From NCBI GenBank assembly GCA_036502405.1, contig DASXYP010000049.1, positions 78,191 to 142,190 on the forward strand: a DNA stretch of 64,000 nt, given 5' to 3'. Origin of the DNA: Chersky-806 sp036502405 (GTDB lineage Bacteria; Actinomycetota; Acidimicrobiia; IMCC26256; JAENVU01). Made by a program: the position numbers and the translations under genes. The notes beneath the pieces were generated by a model that was given only the letters and a program-made list of their open reading frames with translations, had not been told where the DNA came from and ran no database searches. Shown here one piece after another: positions 16,227 to 23,719 of the stretch. How positions within the stretch are numbered: position 1 is the first letter of the stretch; each line of letters opens with the position of its first letter.

Positions 16227-18445
16227 GCCAGGTCTCCGGTGAGTAGGCGGGTGGGATGCGTGGCGACGCGCTCCCAGTGACGATGCTTCGCGAGCTCGGA
16301 GAGGAACTCCGCGGCGAAGGCGTCGGTGCTGCGCTCGGAAGCGACGACGCCGGCCTCCTCGACGCCCGCGCCGGCCCGGTTGAGCAGCTCGACACCATCA
16401 CCCCAGGCGGCCAAGGTCTTGTGGTGGCGGTACGCCGACTCGATGTAGCTCCGCGCGACCGGGTCGTCGGCGAGCGCCGCACCGTCGGCCACGACGATCG
16501 CGTCGGCCTCGGCCGACGATGCGGTGTGGAACGACCGGTCGACGGTGAGCTCATCGGGACCGTCGTGCCCAACCCCGCGAGGACCGGCGATCGCTCCCTT
16601 GTGGGTCGCGATCACGTGCGGCGCCGCGCCCGAAGCGACGACCGCTTCGCGCAAGCTGTCGATGCCGGCGAGGTCGGCACCGTCGTTGGCCAAGATGTGG
16701 ACCACCCGTCCGTCGACCGGGAAGACCTCGTCGGTGATCATCGACAAGCTCGGCGACTCCTCGGTCGCTTCGGCCGACTCGCCGCCCACCTCCACCAGGA
16801 TGCCAAGGCCGACGCCGACCCGTTGCGCCAGATCGCCGTCGATCAGGGTCAGCCGTTCCAGCATCCGTTCGACGACCGGCGCGACGTCGCACTTTCCGAG
16901 CTCGAAGGTGAACGCGTCGACGATGTGGTCCTGCTCGACCTCGGTCATGCTGTGCCAGAACATCGTGGCCTGCGCGTATTCGTCATCGGGCCCCCGCTCT
17001 CTCACCTTGACGCCGTCCACCGGTCGCGGCACGTGGATGTACCCGCGGTCCTCGTCCCCGGCGAGGAACGGGCAGCCACCCCCGATCGCGTTCGGGAGGT
17101 ACGGCGACCGGCCGGCAGGCACGGCCTGCTGGTGGAACCCGTCGCGGTGGTTGTCGTTGACCGGGCTGTGGGGACGGTTGATCGGGATCTGCGAGAAGTT
17201 CGGGCCGCCCAATCGGGTGAGCTGGGTGTCGAGGTAGCTGAACAGGCGCGCCTGCAGCAGCGGGTCGTCGGTCACGTCGATGCCCCGCACCACGTGGCCG
17301 GCGTGGAACGCGACCTGCTCGGTCTCCGCGAAGAAGTTCGTCGGGTTGCGGTTGAGGGTCAGCCGGCCGATCGTCTGGACCGGCGCCAGCTCCTCGGGAA
17401 CGAGCTTCGTCGCATCGAGGAGGTCGATGCCCTCGAAGTACTGGTCATCGGTGTCGGGAAGGACTTGGATCCCGAGCTCCCACTCGGGAAACGCGCCGGC
17501 GCCGATCGCGTTGTAGAGGTCGCGTCGGTGGAAGTCGGGATCTACTCCCGAGAGGGTGAGCGCTTCGTCCCAGACCAGGCCATGCACCCCGAGCACCGGC
17601 TTCCAGTGGAACTTCACCAATGCCGTCTCACCATCGGCGTTGACCAAGCGGAACGTGTGAACTCCGAAACCTTCCATCATCCGGTACGAGCGTGGGATCG
17701 CCCGGTCGGACATCACCCACATGAGCATGTGCGGCGACTCGGGAATCATCGAGACGAAGTCCCAGAAGGTCGAATGCGCGGTTTGCGCCTGTGGGATCTC
17801 GCGATCGGGCTCGGGTTTCGCCGCGTGGATCAGGTCGGGGAACTTGATGCCGTCCCGGATGAAGAACACCGGGATGTTGTTGCCCACGAGATCGAAGACT
17901 CCGTCGTCCGTGTAGAACTTCACCGCGAAGCCGCGGACATCGCGGACGGTGTCGGCGGAGCCTCGCGACCCGACGACGGTGGAGAACCGGGTGAAGACCG
18001 GCGTCACGCGACCGGCTTGGAGGAAGTCCGCGCACGTGATGTCGCCCACGTTGCCGTACGCCTCGAAGACTCCGTGCACACCCACGCCACGGGCGTGAAC
18101 GACGCGCTCGGGGATGCGCTCGTGATCGAAGTGCATGACCTTCTCGCGCAGGTGGAAGTCCTCGAGCAGGCTCGGCCCTCTCGGTCCCGCCTTGAGGGAG
18201 TCATCGGTGTGTTCGAGCCGCACGCCCTGCGCGGTCGTCAAGAAGTCGCTGTCCTGCGCCGGGACCTTGCTGACTCTCGGCGCCAGGATCGGTTGAGCGT
18301 CGAGGGTGCCGACCAGCCGCCCTCGTGCGCCCTGCTGTGGGCGCGCCCGGGTCTCTGAGCTCGCGGACTTCTTGGCTGCCTTCTTGGCGGCCTTCTTGAC
18401 GGGGCGTGCCGTCGACTTCTTCGGGGCGTCGTGTCGTGCGGCCAT
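16223..18445 (-). CDS. katE: Large-subunit catalase (HPII/KatE type) with C-terminal DJ-1/PfpI-like domain
   Basis: Haem catalase, 740 residues. After a lysine/alanine-rich tail (about residues 8-30, KKAAKKAAKK), the core shows RVVHARGVGVHG with the catalytic His, GNNIPVFFIRDG with the active-site Asn, and RLFSYLDTQ with the haem-ligating Tyr. The last about 150 residues form a flavodoxin-like class-I amidotransferase/DJ-1 domain (GRVVHILANDGAD...), typical of HPII. ATG 18445 is chosen because GGAGG lies 9 nt upstream. Coupled to the downstream hemerythrin gene. The Lys-rich N-terminus is unusual and resembles histone-like tails. Confidence 0.95.
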   Translation of the reverse strand: MAARHDAPKKSTARPVKKAAKKAAKKSASSETRARPQQGARGRLVGTLDAQPILAPRVSKVPAQDSDFLTTAQGVRLEHTDDSLKAGPRGPSLLEDFHLREKVMHFDHERIPERVVHARGVGVHGVFEAYGNVGDITCADFLQAGRVTPVFTRFSTVVGSRGSADTVRDVRGFAVKFYTDDGVFDLVGNNIPVFFIRDGIKFPDLIHAAKPEPDREIPQAQTAHSTFWDFVSMIPESPHMLMWVMSDRAIPRSYRMMEGFGVHTFRLVNADGETALVKFHWKPVLGVHGLVWDEALTLSGVDPDFHRRDLYNAIGAGAFPEWELGIQVLPDTDDQYFEGIDLLDATKLVPEELAPVQTIGRLTLNRNPTNFFAETEQVAFHAGHVVRGIDVTDDPLLQARLFSYLDTQLTRLGGPNFSQIPINRPHSPVNDNHRDGFHQQAVPAGRSPYLPNAIGGGCPFLAGDEDRGYIHVPRPVDGVKVRERGPDDEYAQATMFWHSMTEVEQDHIVDAFTFELGKCDVAPVVERMLERLTLIDGDLAQRVGVGLGILVEVGGESAEATEESPSLSMITDEVFPVDGRVVHILANDGADLAGIDSLREAVVASGAAPHVIATHKGAIAGPRGVGHDGPDELTVDRSFHTASSAEADAIVVADGAALADDPVARSYIESAYRHHKTLAAWGDGVELLNRAGAGVEEAGVVASERSTDAFAAEFLSELAKHRHWERVATHPTRLLTGDLA

Positions 18446-18838
18446 GCGGATGAACCTCCATGCTGGGGTCGAAAGCGGCTGAACCGAAGCGTTGCGTCGT
18501 CGCGACTCGGAGCGAGGGATCACGTGGTCGACCCGGACGAGGGATACGCCGACCGGAGCGACTCCGTCGAACGAGGACGATGAGCTCGTCGTCGTTGGAG
18601 ACGGAAGCGCGTGCCGGTTCATCGCCAGGTCGGCTTGTAGCCATGCCGGCGCGCTCCTAATCACCCCCGACCGGGGGGAGTTCACGCATGAGGCAGGCCG
18701 AGCGGTCCGGGCAATCTCTGGTGCGGTTCACGGCGGACGACCTTCACTCCCTGGGCGCCGTGAGACCAGCGGGCCCCGGCCCGAGACCCGAAGGCGCGGA
18801 GCGGGCGCGGGAGCTCATGCGAGCGCCAGAGCGCCGCG
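18446..18838. other. Intergenic region between katE and the next operon
   Basis: About 390 bp with no convincing gene. It holds the katE ribosome-binding site at its left end and the CCCCCG-AC-CGGGGG palindrome at 18664-18677. No sigmaB-like motif facing katE was found, unlike its neighbours. An in-frame ATG at 18688 with GGGGGAG before it would extend the next protein by 62 residues of low protein character. Confidence 0.5.
18664..18677. promoter_or_regulatory. GC palindrome CCCCCG-N2-CGGGGG, copy 1
   Basis: Perfect 6-bp inverted repeat with a 2-bp centre in the katE/hemerythrin intergenic region. The same palindrome recurs at 21266-21279 ahead of the YqjD-like operon. Could be a shared operator, but such runs also arise by chance in GC-rich DNA. 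Confidence 0.3.
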
Positions 18839-18864
18839 GTTTCCCGACTGCGCACGCGGGGTAC
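18839..18864 (+). promoter_or_regulatory. SigmaB/sigmaF-like promoter, hemerythrin operon
   Basis: GTTT (18839-18842), 16-bp spacer, GGGTAC (18859-18864). The expected start of transcription (7-10 nt downstream) falls at 18871-18874, the ATG of the next gene, so the mRNA is probably leaderless; this fits the absence of a ribosome-binding site there. Confidence 0.6.
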
Positions 18865-18873
18865 GGCGGCGCC

Positions 18874-19116
18874 ATGACGGACAAGCCGACCGGCCCCACC
18901 GACCCCTTGTACGACTTGATCCTGCTCACCCAGCAGGCGCTGGAGGACCGCCTCCGGTATGAGCACTGCGCCGGCGACGCACGCGACGCGGGCGACGTGG
19001 AGCTCGCGGACTTCTTCGAGGAGCTCAGCGAGAACGACCGCGATGTCGCCGCGCGCGCGAGGAACATGTTGCGCGTTCGGCTGAACGATGAAAGCCGCGA
19101 GCACGCCCCTTCGTGA
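18874..19116 (+). CDS. Small helical protein of unknown function, stress operon
   Basis: 80 residues starting MTDKPTGPTDPLYDLILL. The sequence is almost wholly helical and charged (LTQQALEDRLRYEH, then DVELADFFEELSEND) and looks like one hairpin of a ferritin-like or hemerythrin-like bundle, but no full metal site can be named. It is followed 33 bp later by a hemerythrin gene, so the two likely act together. The start 18874 is favoured by the promoter motif that ends 10 nt upstream. I do not recognise a named family. Confidence 0.65.
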   Translation: MTDKPTGPTDPLYDLILLTQQALEDRLRYEHCAGDARDAGDVELADFFEELSENDRDVAARARNMLRVRLNDESREHAPS

Positions 19117-19149
19117 ACGCGCACCCATCACGAAACTGAGGAGGTTCCC

Positions 19150-19728
19150 ATGGCCGTATCCACGAAGCACGACAGCGCTGTCGACGTCATCGACGCGATC
19201 CTCGAGGACCACCGCCGGATCAAGGAGCTGATGAGCGAGGTAGACGCCGCACCGCCGGACGGGCGAGACGAACCCTTCCAGCGCCTCGTCGCGATGCTGG
19301 CGGTCCACGAGACGGCCGAAGAGGAGGTCGTGCATCCTCTCGCCCGCAAGGCCTCGGGCGGTGACGCGATCGTGGAAGCCCGCCTGGCCGAGGAGGCCAA
19401 GGGGAAGGAAGCGCTCGCCCGACTGGAGAAGACCGGACCGCAGAGGGCCGACTTCGACGAGCTGTTCGAGCAGCTGCGTGACGACGTGCTGGCGCACGCG
19501 GAGCACGAGGAGACCGAAGAGCACCCGAAGCTGCGGGAGGCGACAGACGCGCAGCGCAGGCGCGACCTCACCCGCATCTTCCGGGCCGCCGAGTCGACCG
19601 CTCCGACCCACGGGCACGCGCACGCGCCCGAGAGCGCGACGGGCAACATGCTCGTCGGGCCGTTCGTCGCCATCGCGGACCGGGCACGCGACGCGATTCG
19701 CAAGGCACGCGACGGCGGGGACGACTGA
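19150..19728 (+). CDS. Hemerythrin-like HHE-domain protein with C-terminal extension
   Basis: 192 residues; strong RBS GAGGAGG before ATG 19150. Residues 1-145 carry the HHE pattern: ILEDHRRIKELMSEV, VHETAEEEVVHPLAR, and HAEHEETEEHPKL with clustered His/Glu ligands for a di-iron site. The remaining about 45 residues are His- and Ala-rich (THGHAHAPES) and end in a basic amphipathic helix, a possible metal-binding or membrane-associating tail. Same operon as the 80-residue protein, under the sigmaB-like promoter. Probable role: iron, O2 or NO handling during stress. Confidence 0.85.
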   Translation: MAVSTKHDSAVDVIDAILEDHRRIKELMSEVDAAPPDGRDEPFQRLVAMLAVHETAEEEVVHPLARKASGGDAIVEARLAEEAKGKEALARLEKTGPQRADFDELFEQLRDDVLAHAEHEETEEHPKLREATDAQRRRDLTRIFRAAESTAPTHGHAHAPESATGNMLVGPFVAIADRARDAIRKARDGGDD

Positions 19729-20028
19729 GCCTCACGCACGGAGCGATGCCTGCCCGCGCGTCCCGACCGTGTCGACCGCCGGAACGGTCCCGCACGGGAG
19801 CCGATCGACTGGGTGCGGCGGGGTCACGTCGCCGGGTAGTGCGGAGGAGAACGCACGCGACAAGGAGGCCTGCCAGTCGCGACCGGCTGCACGGGGCCGT
19901 CTCCTTCGGCTTCGCGCGGGGAAAGCACTCGACGGGGAAGGTCCCCCACACCCGCGCGCCGGCCCGGCAGCTACGTGCGCGCCCCTTCATTCCGCGCGCG
20001 GTCGCGCAGGACGCGCCGTGGCGACCGC

Positions 20029-20835
20029 TCAGCCACCGTCCGCCGATCCGGGTTCGCTCATCGACGCGTGCAGCGTGGCGGCGACCTTCTCGGGGAGCAG
20101 CTTGGCCACGCCGGCCTGCAGCTTGTTCCGCGCGGAACCGGCGACCACGTGGTCCTTGCCGGCCATCAGTGCTTCGAACCCGTCGCGGGCGACGTCTCGG
20201 GGATCGTCCTTCTCGCTCTGGCCGAGCTTCGTGTCCTCCATCCCGGCGCGCTCGAAGAACCGCGTGTCGGTGGGCCCGGGCATCAGCGCCGTCACCGTCA
20301 CGCCGGTTTCCTCGAGCTCGACCCTGATCGCCTCGGCGAACGAGAAGAGAAACGCCTTGGAAGCCGCGTAGGTGGACTCGTACGGACCGGGCATCGTGGC
20401 CGCGATCGACGACGTCAGCAGGAGCCCGCCCTGACCGCGCCGGACCATGCCCGGGAGCAGGAGTCCCGCGAGGTGCACGGCCCCGGTGACGTTCAGCTCG
20501 ATCAGCCGCAGGTGGTCGGCGAGCGGTGTCTCCACGAAGTGGCCCGAGACCCCGACACCGGCGTTGATGGCCAGGACGTCGACCGGGCGACCCGCCGCCT
20601 GGACCCGGCGCGCCAGCTCTTCGACGCCGTTCGGCGTGGCGAGGTCGACGCGTGCGGCCACCACCTCGGCCCCGCTCTCGGCCCCCAAGGTCCGCGCCGT
20701 CTCGTCGATCCCGGTTCCGGCGGACGCGACCACCAGGTCGAAGCCGTGCTCGGCGAACTGGCGCGCCAACTCGAATCCGATGCCGCTCGACGCACCCGTG
20801 ACCACTCCGAACGACCGCTGTGCGCGCTGATCCAT
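20029..20835 (-). CDS. Classical short-chain dehydrogenase/reductase (SDR)
   Basis: 268 residues. Cofactor motif VTGASSGIGFELA (TGxxxGxG), NAG motif in AINAGVGVSG, catalytic Ser in LLTSSIA, and YAASK (YxxxK), followed by PGPTDTRFF. This is a complete classical SDR; the substrate is unknown. ATG 20835 has GGAG upstream and lies 39 bp after a GTTT-N15-GGGTAC promoter motif on the same strand, so it belongs to the putative stress regulon. Confidence 0.9.
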   Translation of the reverse strand: MDQRAQRSFGVVTGASSGIGFELARQFAEHGFDLVVASAGTGIDETARTLGAESGAEVVAARVDLATPNGVEELARRVQAAGRPVDVLAINAGVGVSGHFVETPLADHLRLIELNVTGAVHLAGLLLPGMVRRGQGGLLLTSSIAATMPGPYESTYAASKAFLFSFAEAIRVELEETGVTVTALMPGPTDTRFFERAGMEDTKLGQSEKDDPRDVARDGFEALMAGKDHVVAGSARNKLQAGVAKLLPEKVAATLHASMSEPGSADGG

Positions 20836-20873
20836 GTCCGCTCCATCCTTCGGTGATGCCCGACCGCGGCGCT

Positions 20874-20898
20874 GTACCCGTGACGCGCGCAGGCAAAC
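20874..20898 (-). promoter_or_regulatory. SigmaB/sigmaF-like promoter of the SDR
   Basis: On the minus strand: GTTT (20898-20895), 15-bp spacer, GGGTAC (20879-20874). The SDR ATG is 39 nt further on, giving a leader of about 30 nt with a ribosome-binding site. Confidence 0.6.
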
Positions 20899-20933
20899 AC
20901 CATCGCGTCCGACCTCGGACGCGTCGGTCGCCG

Positions 20934-21125
20934 TCAGCGATCGGCGGAGCCGGGAGCGGGCGGGCGCGGCGGGGTCTCGGGGTCCGGCCACTCGCCCCCG
21001 CCCGCCATGTTCTCCTTGCCGAGGTTCATCTGCTGCGGCCGTCGGACTCCCTCGTCGGTCTCGAGCGGCTCACCCGTGTACATCTTCTCGTCTCCGGTCA
21101 GCTCGTCGTCGTTGCGCTCCATCAT
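20934..21125 (-). CDS. Small acidic proline-rich protein, unknown function
   Basis: 63 residues, MMERNDDELTGDEKMYTGEP..., ending in a proline-rich tail (PDPETPPRPPAPG). Tandem ATG codons at 21125/21122 with GAGGAGC just upstream. No hydrophobic segment or Cys; probably disordered. Small hydrophilic proteins of this kind occur near stress genes in actinobacteria. No sigmaB-like motif was found for it. The good RBS and lack of any overlapping gene support it as real. Confidence 0.55.
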   Translation of the reverse strand: MMERNDDELTGDEKMYTGEPLETDEGVRRPQQMNLGKENMAGGGEWPDPETPPRPPAPGSADR

Positions 21126-21265
21126 CTGCTCCTCTCGAGCCCGGTCGGCACCGCGGAGCCGCCGTAGTCACCAGGCCGTCGACGGCGGCTCGAAGACCGA
21201 GATCCGTCGCGTGCGCATGGAGGACGTTTTCCGCCCGCACCAGGCCTGAAACCGCGTGGCCAGAT

Positions 21266-21279
21266 CCCCCGGACGGGGG
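21266..21279. promoter_or_regulatory. GC palindrome CCCCCG-N2-CGGGGG, copy 2
   Basis: Same 6+2+6 inverted repeat as at 18664-18677, here centred about 88 bp upstream of the -35 motif of the YqjD-like operon. Direct observation; function inferred only from the recurrence. Confidence 0.3.
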
Positions 21280-21360
21280 AAATCGCGTCTCCGTCCCGCC
21301 ATAGAACTGGACGAGTGCCGCGCAATCGCGCGTACCGGCCCGGAAGCGGGCGACACGCGA

Positions 21361-21385
21361 GTTTGTCTCTGGACCGCGCGGGTAC
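21361..21385 (+). promoter_or_regulatory. SigmaB/sigmaF-like promoter, YqjD-like membrane operon
   Basis: GTTT (21361-21364), 15-bp spacer, GGGTAC (21380-21385). The first gene starts at 21416, preceded by GAGGAGG, which leaves a leader of about 24 nt. This is the cleanest copy of the motif in the window. Confidence 0.65.
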
Positions 21386-21415
21386 CCGCACATCTCCCGA
21401 CCGAGGAGGTCCACC

Positions 21416-22072
21416 ATGGCGACGAGTACGCAGACGACCGGCACGCAGTCGGCATCCGACGCGAGCCGTGCGGCGTCCGACATCAAGGATGCGGCCGGCG
21501 CGCAGGCCGGCCAGCTGAAGGATGCCGCAACCGAGCATGCCGGCGAGCTCGTGGGCGAGATGAAGGAGCAGGCGCGGCAGGTGACGGATGACGCGCGTGA
21601 CGAGATCCAGCGCCAGCTCGACCAACAGGGTCGCCGGCTCGGCGAGTCGCTCGGTGGTGCGAGCCGGCAGCTGCACTCGATGGCCGAAGCCGGCGAACCG
21701 GGTCTCGTACAGGACCTGACCGGACAGCTCGCCGACCGCCTCGGACGCGTCGCGGACACGGTCGACCGGGGCGGGGTGCAGGCGGTCGCCGAAGACCTGC
21801 GTCGGTTCGCTCGGCGCCAACCCGGCGTGTTCCTCGTCGGCGCGATCGCGGTCGGCTTCGTGGGCGCCCGCCTACTGCGAGCGGGAGCGAGCTCGCGGTC
21901 GGACGGCGACCGCAGCGGCGGCACCCTCTCCGGCGCCACCGGCGCGGCCGCGCGTCCGGTGAACCCCGCGTCGGGTTCCGTCCCGGCCGCGGCGCCGACC
22001 GGTGAGCTCGGCGCGGTGCCGGCGGTCGAGATCCCCGTCGGTGCCGTGGCTCCCGAAGGACTCGTGCCGTGA
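21416..22072 (+). CDS. YqjD/ElaB-like membrane-anchored helical protein
   Basis: 218 residues. Residues 1-90 are a long Ala/Gln/Asp-rich amphipathic helix with LEA-like character (IKDAAGAQAGQLKDAATEHAGEL), then an RRFARRQPGVFLVGAIAVGFVGARLL segment: a basic stretch followed by one membrane helix, the layout of YqjD/DUF883 proteins. The last 60 residues are a Pro/Ala/Gly-rich tail. First gene of a three-gene operon behind a sigmaB-like promoter; YqjD is a stationary-phase membrane protein that binds ribosomes in E. coli, a possible but unproven analogy. The stop overlaps the next GTG. Confidence 0.7.
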   Translation: MATSTQTTGTQSASDASRAASDIKDAAGAQAGQLKDAATEHAGELVGEMKEQARQVTDDARDEIQRQLDQQGRRLGESLGGASRQLHSMAEAGEPGLVQDLTGQLADRLGRVADTVDRGGVQAVAEDLRRFARRQPGVFLVGAIAVGFVGARLLRAGASSRSDGDRSGGTLSGATGAAARPVNPASGSVPAAAPTGELGAVPAVEIPVGAVAPEGLVP

Positions 22073-22470
22073 CCGTCCAGCAACCGAGCCGACCGGACGA
22101 GTCGCTCGGGACGCTCTTCTCCGACCTGTCGCGTGATCTGAGCGCGCTGATGCGCGACGAGGTGCGGCTCGCCAAGACGGAGATCACCGAAGATGCGGGG
22201 CGCATGGCGCGCGCCGGCGGGATGCTCGGCGCCGCCGGCTTCGCCGGCTACATGGTGATCGTGCTGCTCTCGTTCGCGGCGGCCTGGGGACTGGCGGGGG
22301 TCGTGCCGATCGGCGTCGCGTTCCTCATCGTCGGCGTCGTGTGGGCCGCGGCCGCGGCGGTGCTCTTCGGCATGGGAAGGCAACGACTCAGGACGGCAAA
22401 CCTCAGACCCGATCAGACCATCGAGACGATGCAGGAGAACGTGCAATGGGCCAAACAGCAGAAGAGCTGA
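22069..22470 (+). CDS. Actinobacterial holin-X / YqjE-like (DUF1469) membrane protein
   Basis: 133 residues. The soluble N-terminus LGTLFSDLSRDLSALMRDEVRLAKTEI is the DUF1469 signature; two membrane helices follow (GYMVIVLLSFAAAWGLAG and IGVAFLIVGVVWAAAAAVLFG). Despite the family name there is no phage context; it is the usual partner of YqjD-like and DUF3618 proteins. GTG 22069 overlaps the previous stop (GTGA), and the next ATG lies inside its 3' end, so the trio is tightly coupled. Likely shapes or protects the membrane under stress. Confidence 0.8.
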   Translation: MTVQQPSRPDESLGTLFSDLSRDLSALMRDEVRLAKTEITEDAGRMARAGGMLGAAGFAGYMVIVLLSFAAAWGLAGVVPIGVAFLIVGVVWAAAAAVLFGMGRQRLRTANLRPDQTIETMQENVQWAKQQKS

Positions 22471-23042
22471 GAACCGACATCGAGCGCCGCCGCGAGAACA
22501 TGTCCGGCACCGTGGACGCGATCGAAGACCGCGTGCTCCCGGGCCGCATCATCGACCGGCGGAAGCAAGCCGCCCGAAGCTGGTTCGGCAACACGAAGGA
22601 CCGGGTCATGGGCACCGGCGACGACATGCGCGAGAGGGTCGCCGACGCGACGGGAAGCGCCGCGTCGAGCGCCCAACACGTCGCGGAGGGCATCACGGAC
22701 GCCCCGAACCAGCTGATGGACCAGACCCGGGGTGCTCCGCTCGTCGCCGGAGCCGTGGCGGTCGGCGTGGGAGCGCTGTTGGCGCTCGTGCTGCCGGAGA
22801 GCGAGCCGGAGCGGCGCCTCGCCGAGACGCTCCAGCCGCAGATCGCCGCCGCGACCGACGCCGCGAAGTCGGCCGGCCAGCAGACGCTGGAGGCGGCAAA
22901 GAGCTCGGCGCAGGACGCGGCCGGCGAGCTGAAGGAGGCCGCGACCGAGCACGCCCAGGACGTCGCCGAGCAGGCGAAGGGCGCAGCGCAGCAGGTGGGC
23001 GACACGGCGCAGACGAAGGTGGACGACGTTCGCAACAGCTGA
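22446..23042 (+). CDS. DUF3618-domain protein with LEA-like helical tail
   Basis: 198 residues. The N-terminus TAEELRTDIERRRENMSGTVDAIEDRVLPGRI is the DUF3618 signature. A central hydrophobic segment GAVAVGVGALLALVLP is the membrane helix. The C-terminal 80 residues are an Ala/Gln/Lys/Glu helix whose ELKEAATEHAQDVAEQAK resembles the QLKDAATEHAGEL stretch of the first gene in this operon. It overlaps the holin-X gene by 25 bp. Last gene before a strong stem-loop. Confidence 0.8.
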   Translation: MGQTAEELRTDIERRRENMSGTVDAIEDRVLPGRIIDRRKQAARSWFGNTKDRVMGTGDDMRERVADATGSAASSAQHVAEGITDAPNQLMDQTRGAPLVAGAVAVGVGALLALVLPESEPERRLAETLQPQIAAATDAAKSAGQQTLEAAKSSAQDAAGELKEAATEHAQDVAEQAKGAAQQVGDTAQTKVDDVRNS

Positions 23043-23059
23043 TCGCCGCCGCACCGCTT

Positions 23060-23096
23060 CCGCCCCGGCTTCGCGCGAGACGCGTGGCCGGGGCGG
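23060..23096 (+). terminator. Stem-loop terminator of the YqjD/holin-X/DUF3618 operon
   Basis: Perfect 10-bp inverted repeat CCGCCCCGGC (23060-23069) / GCCGGGGCGG (23087-23096), 17 nt after the DUF3618 stop. The loop contains a second small CGCG repeat. No T-run. It also lies between this operon and the convergent small gene at 23133-23276. Confidence 0.6.
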
Positions 23097-23132
23097 CGGT
23101 GCGATCCGGTTGCTATGGCGCGAGCACGCAGG

Positions 23133-23276
23133 CTACGTCGGGCGACCGCGTCCGCCCGCGCCATGCTCGCCGCGTCCGAGGTCAGGATCGCCTCTCACCT
23201 GGCCACCCCGCCTCGTCGCGACCACGGCAGCCGCGGTCAGCACCACCAGCGCGAGGACGATGATCACGAACCACAT
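23133..23276 (-). CDS. 47-residue single-pass membrane protein
   Basis: MWFVIIVLALVVLTAAAVV then TRRGG: one N-terminal membrane helix followed by a basic, Gly/Arg-rich cytoplasmic tail. ATG 23276 has GGAAGGAG about 7 nt upstream, an excellent ribosome-binding site, which is the main reason to call it. Function unknown; it resembles in style the 24-residue membrane peptide at 8540. It lies 38 bp downstream of the next gene on the same strand and may share its promoter. Confidence 0.55.
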   Translation of the reverse strand: MWFVIIVLALVVLTAAAVVATRRGGQVRGDPDLGRGEHGAGGRGRPT

Positions 23277-23313
23277 CGCAAAGCTCCTTCCCTCGTGACC
23301 CGGCGTGCGCCGA

Positions 23314-23592
23314 CTACGCGCGGAGCCGATCGGTCAGCTGCTCGCGAAAGCCACGGTCCCCACCCCACCGTGATCCGAGATCGACGCTCGGCGCGAGCGG
23401 GGTTCCGTCGCCGTCCTCCATCAGCAGCTGGATCGATGCCCGGATCACCTCGCGCGCGTCGTCCGGCGACCGCCCGAGCTCGGTCAGCATCTCCTTCGAC
23501 AGGTCCACCCGGTGGTCGGTGACGTGGTCGCCGTCCTGGAACTGCAGGACGTACTCGCCGCTGCTCATCGGAATCACGACCATCTCGGTCAT
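23314..23592 (-). CDS. Small conserved-looking protein of unknown function, stress regulon
   Basis: 92 residues, MTEMVVIPMSSGEYVLQFQDGDHVTDHRVDL, a short beta-rich N-terminus, then a helical part (EMLTELGRSPDDAREVIRASIQLL) and a C-terminal tail. No Cys cluster or membrane segment. ATG 23592 has GGAGG 7 nt upstream; a GTG directly before it is possible. A sigmaB-like promoter ends 43 nt upstream. I do not recognise the family. Confidence 0.65.
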   Translation of the reverse strand: MTEMVVIPMSSGEYVLQFQDGDHVTDHRVDLSKEMLTELGRSPDDAREVIRASIQLLMEDGDGTPLAPSVDLGSRWGGDRGFREQLTDRLRA

Positions 23593-23635
23593 CACTGCAC
23601 CTCCGCGTCGGGTCTGCCGTCTGAGAAGACCGCTG

Positions 23636-23660
23636 GTACCCCCTGGTCGCGGGTCGAAAC
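23636..23660 (-). promoter_or_regulatory. SigmaB/sigmaF-like promoter of the 92-residue protein
   Basis: Minus strand: GTTT (23660-23657), 15-bp spacer, GGGTAC (23641-23636), 43 nt before ATG 23592. Confidence 0.6.
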
Positions 23661-23719
23661 CTCGCGGCGCCTTCGGGAGCTCCGAACCGGCCGGGAGCCG
23701 CGACTCCCGGTGGGTGAGG

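Noticed and set aside
16256..18358. Plus-strand ORF of 700 residues
   Set aside because: It is the antisense of katE, whose catalase motifs are unambiguous; long antisense frames are common in such GC-rich DNA.
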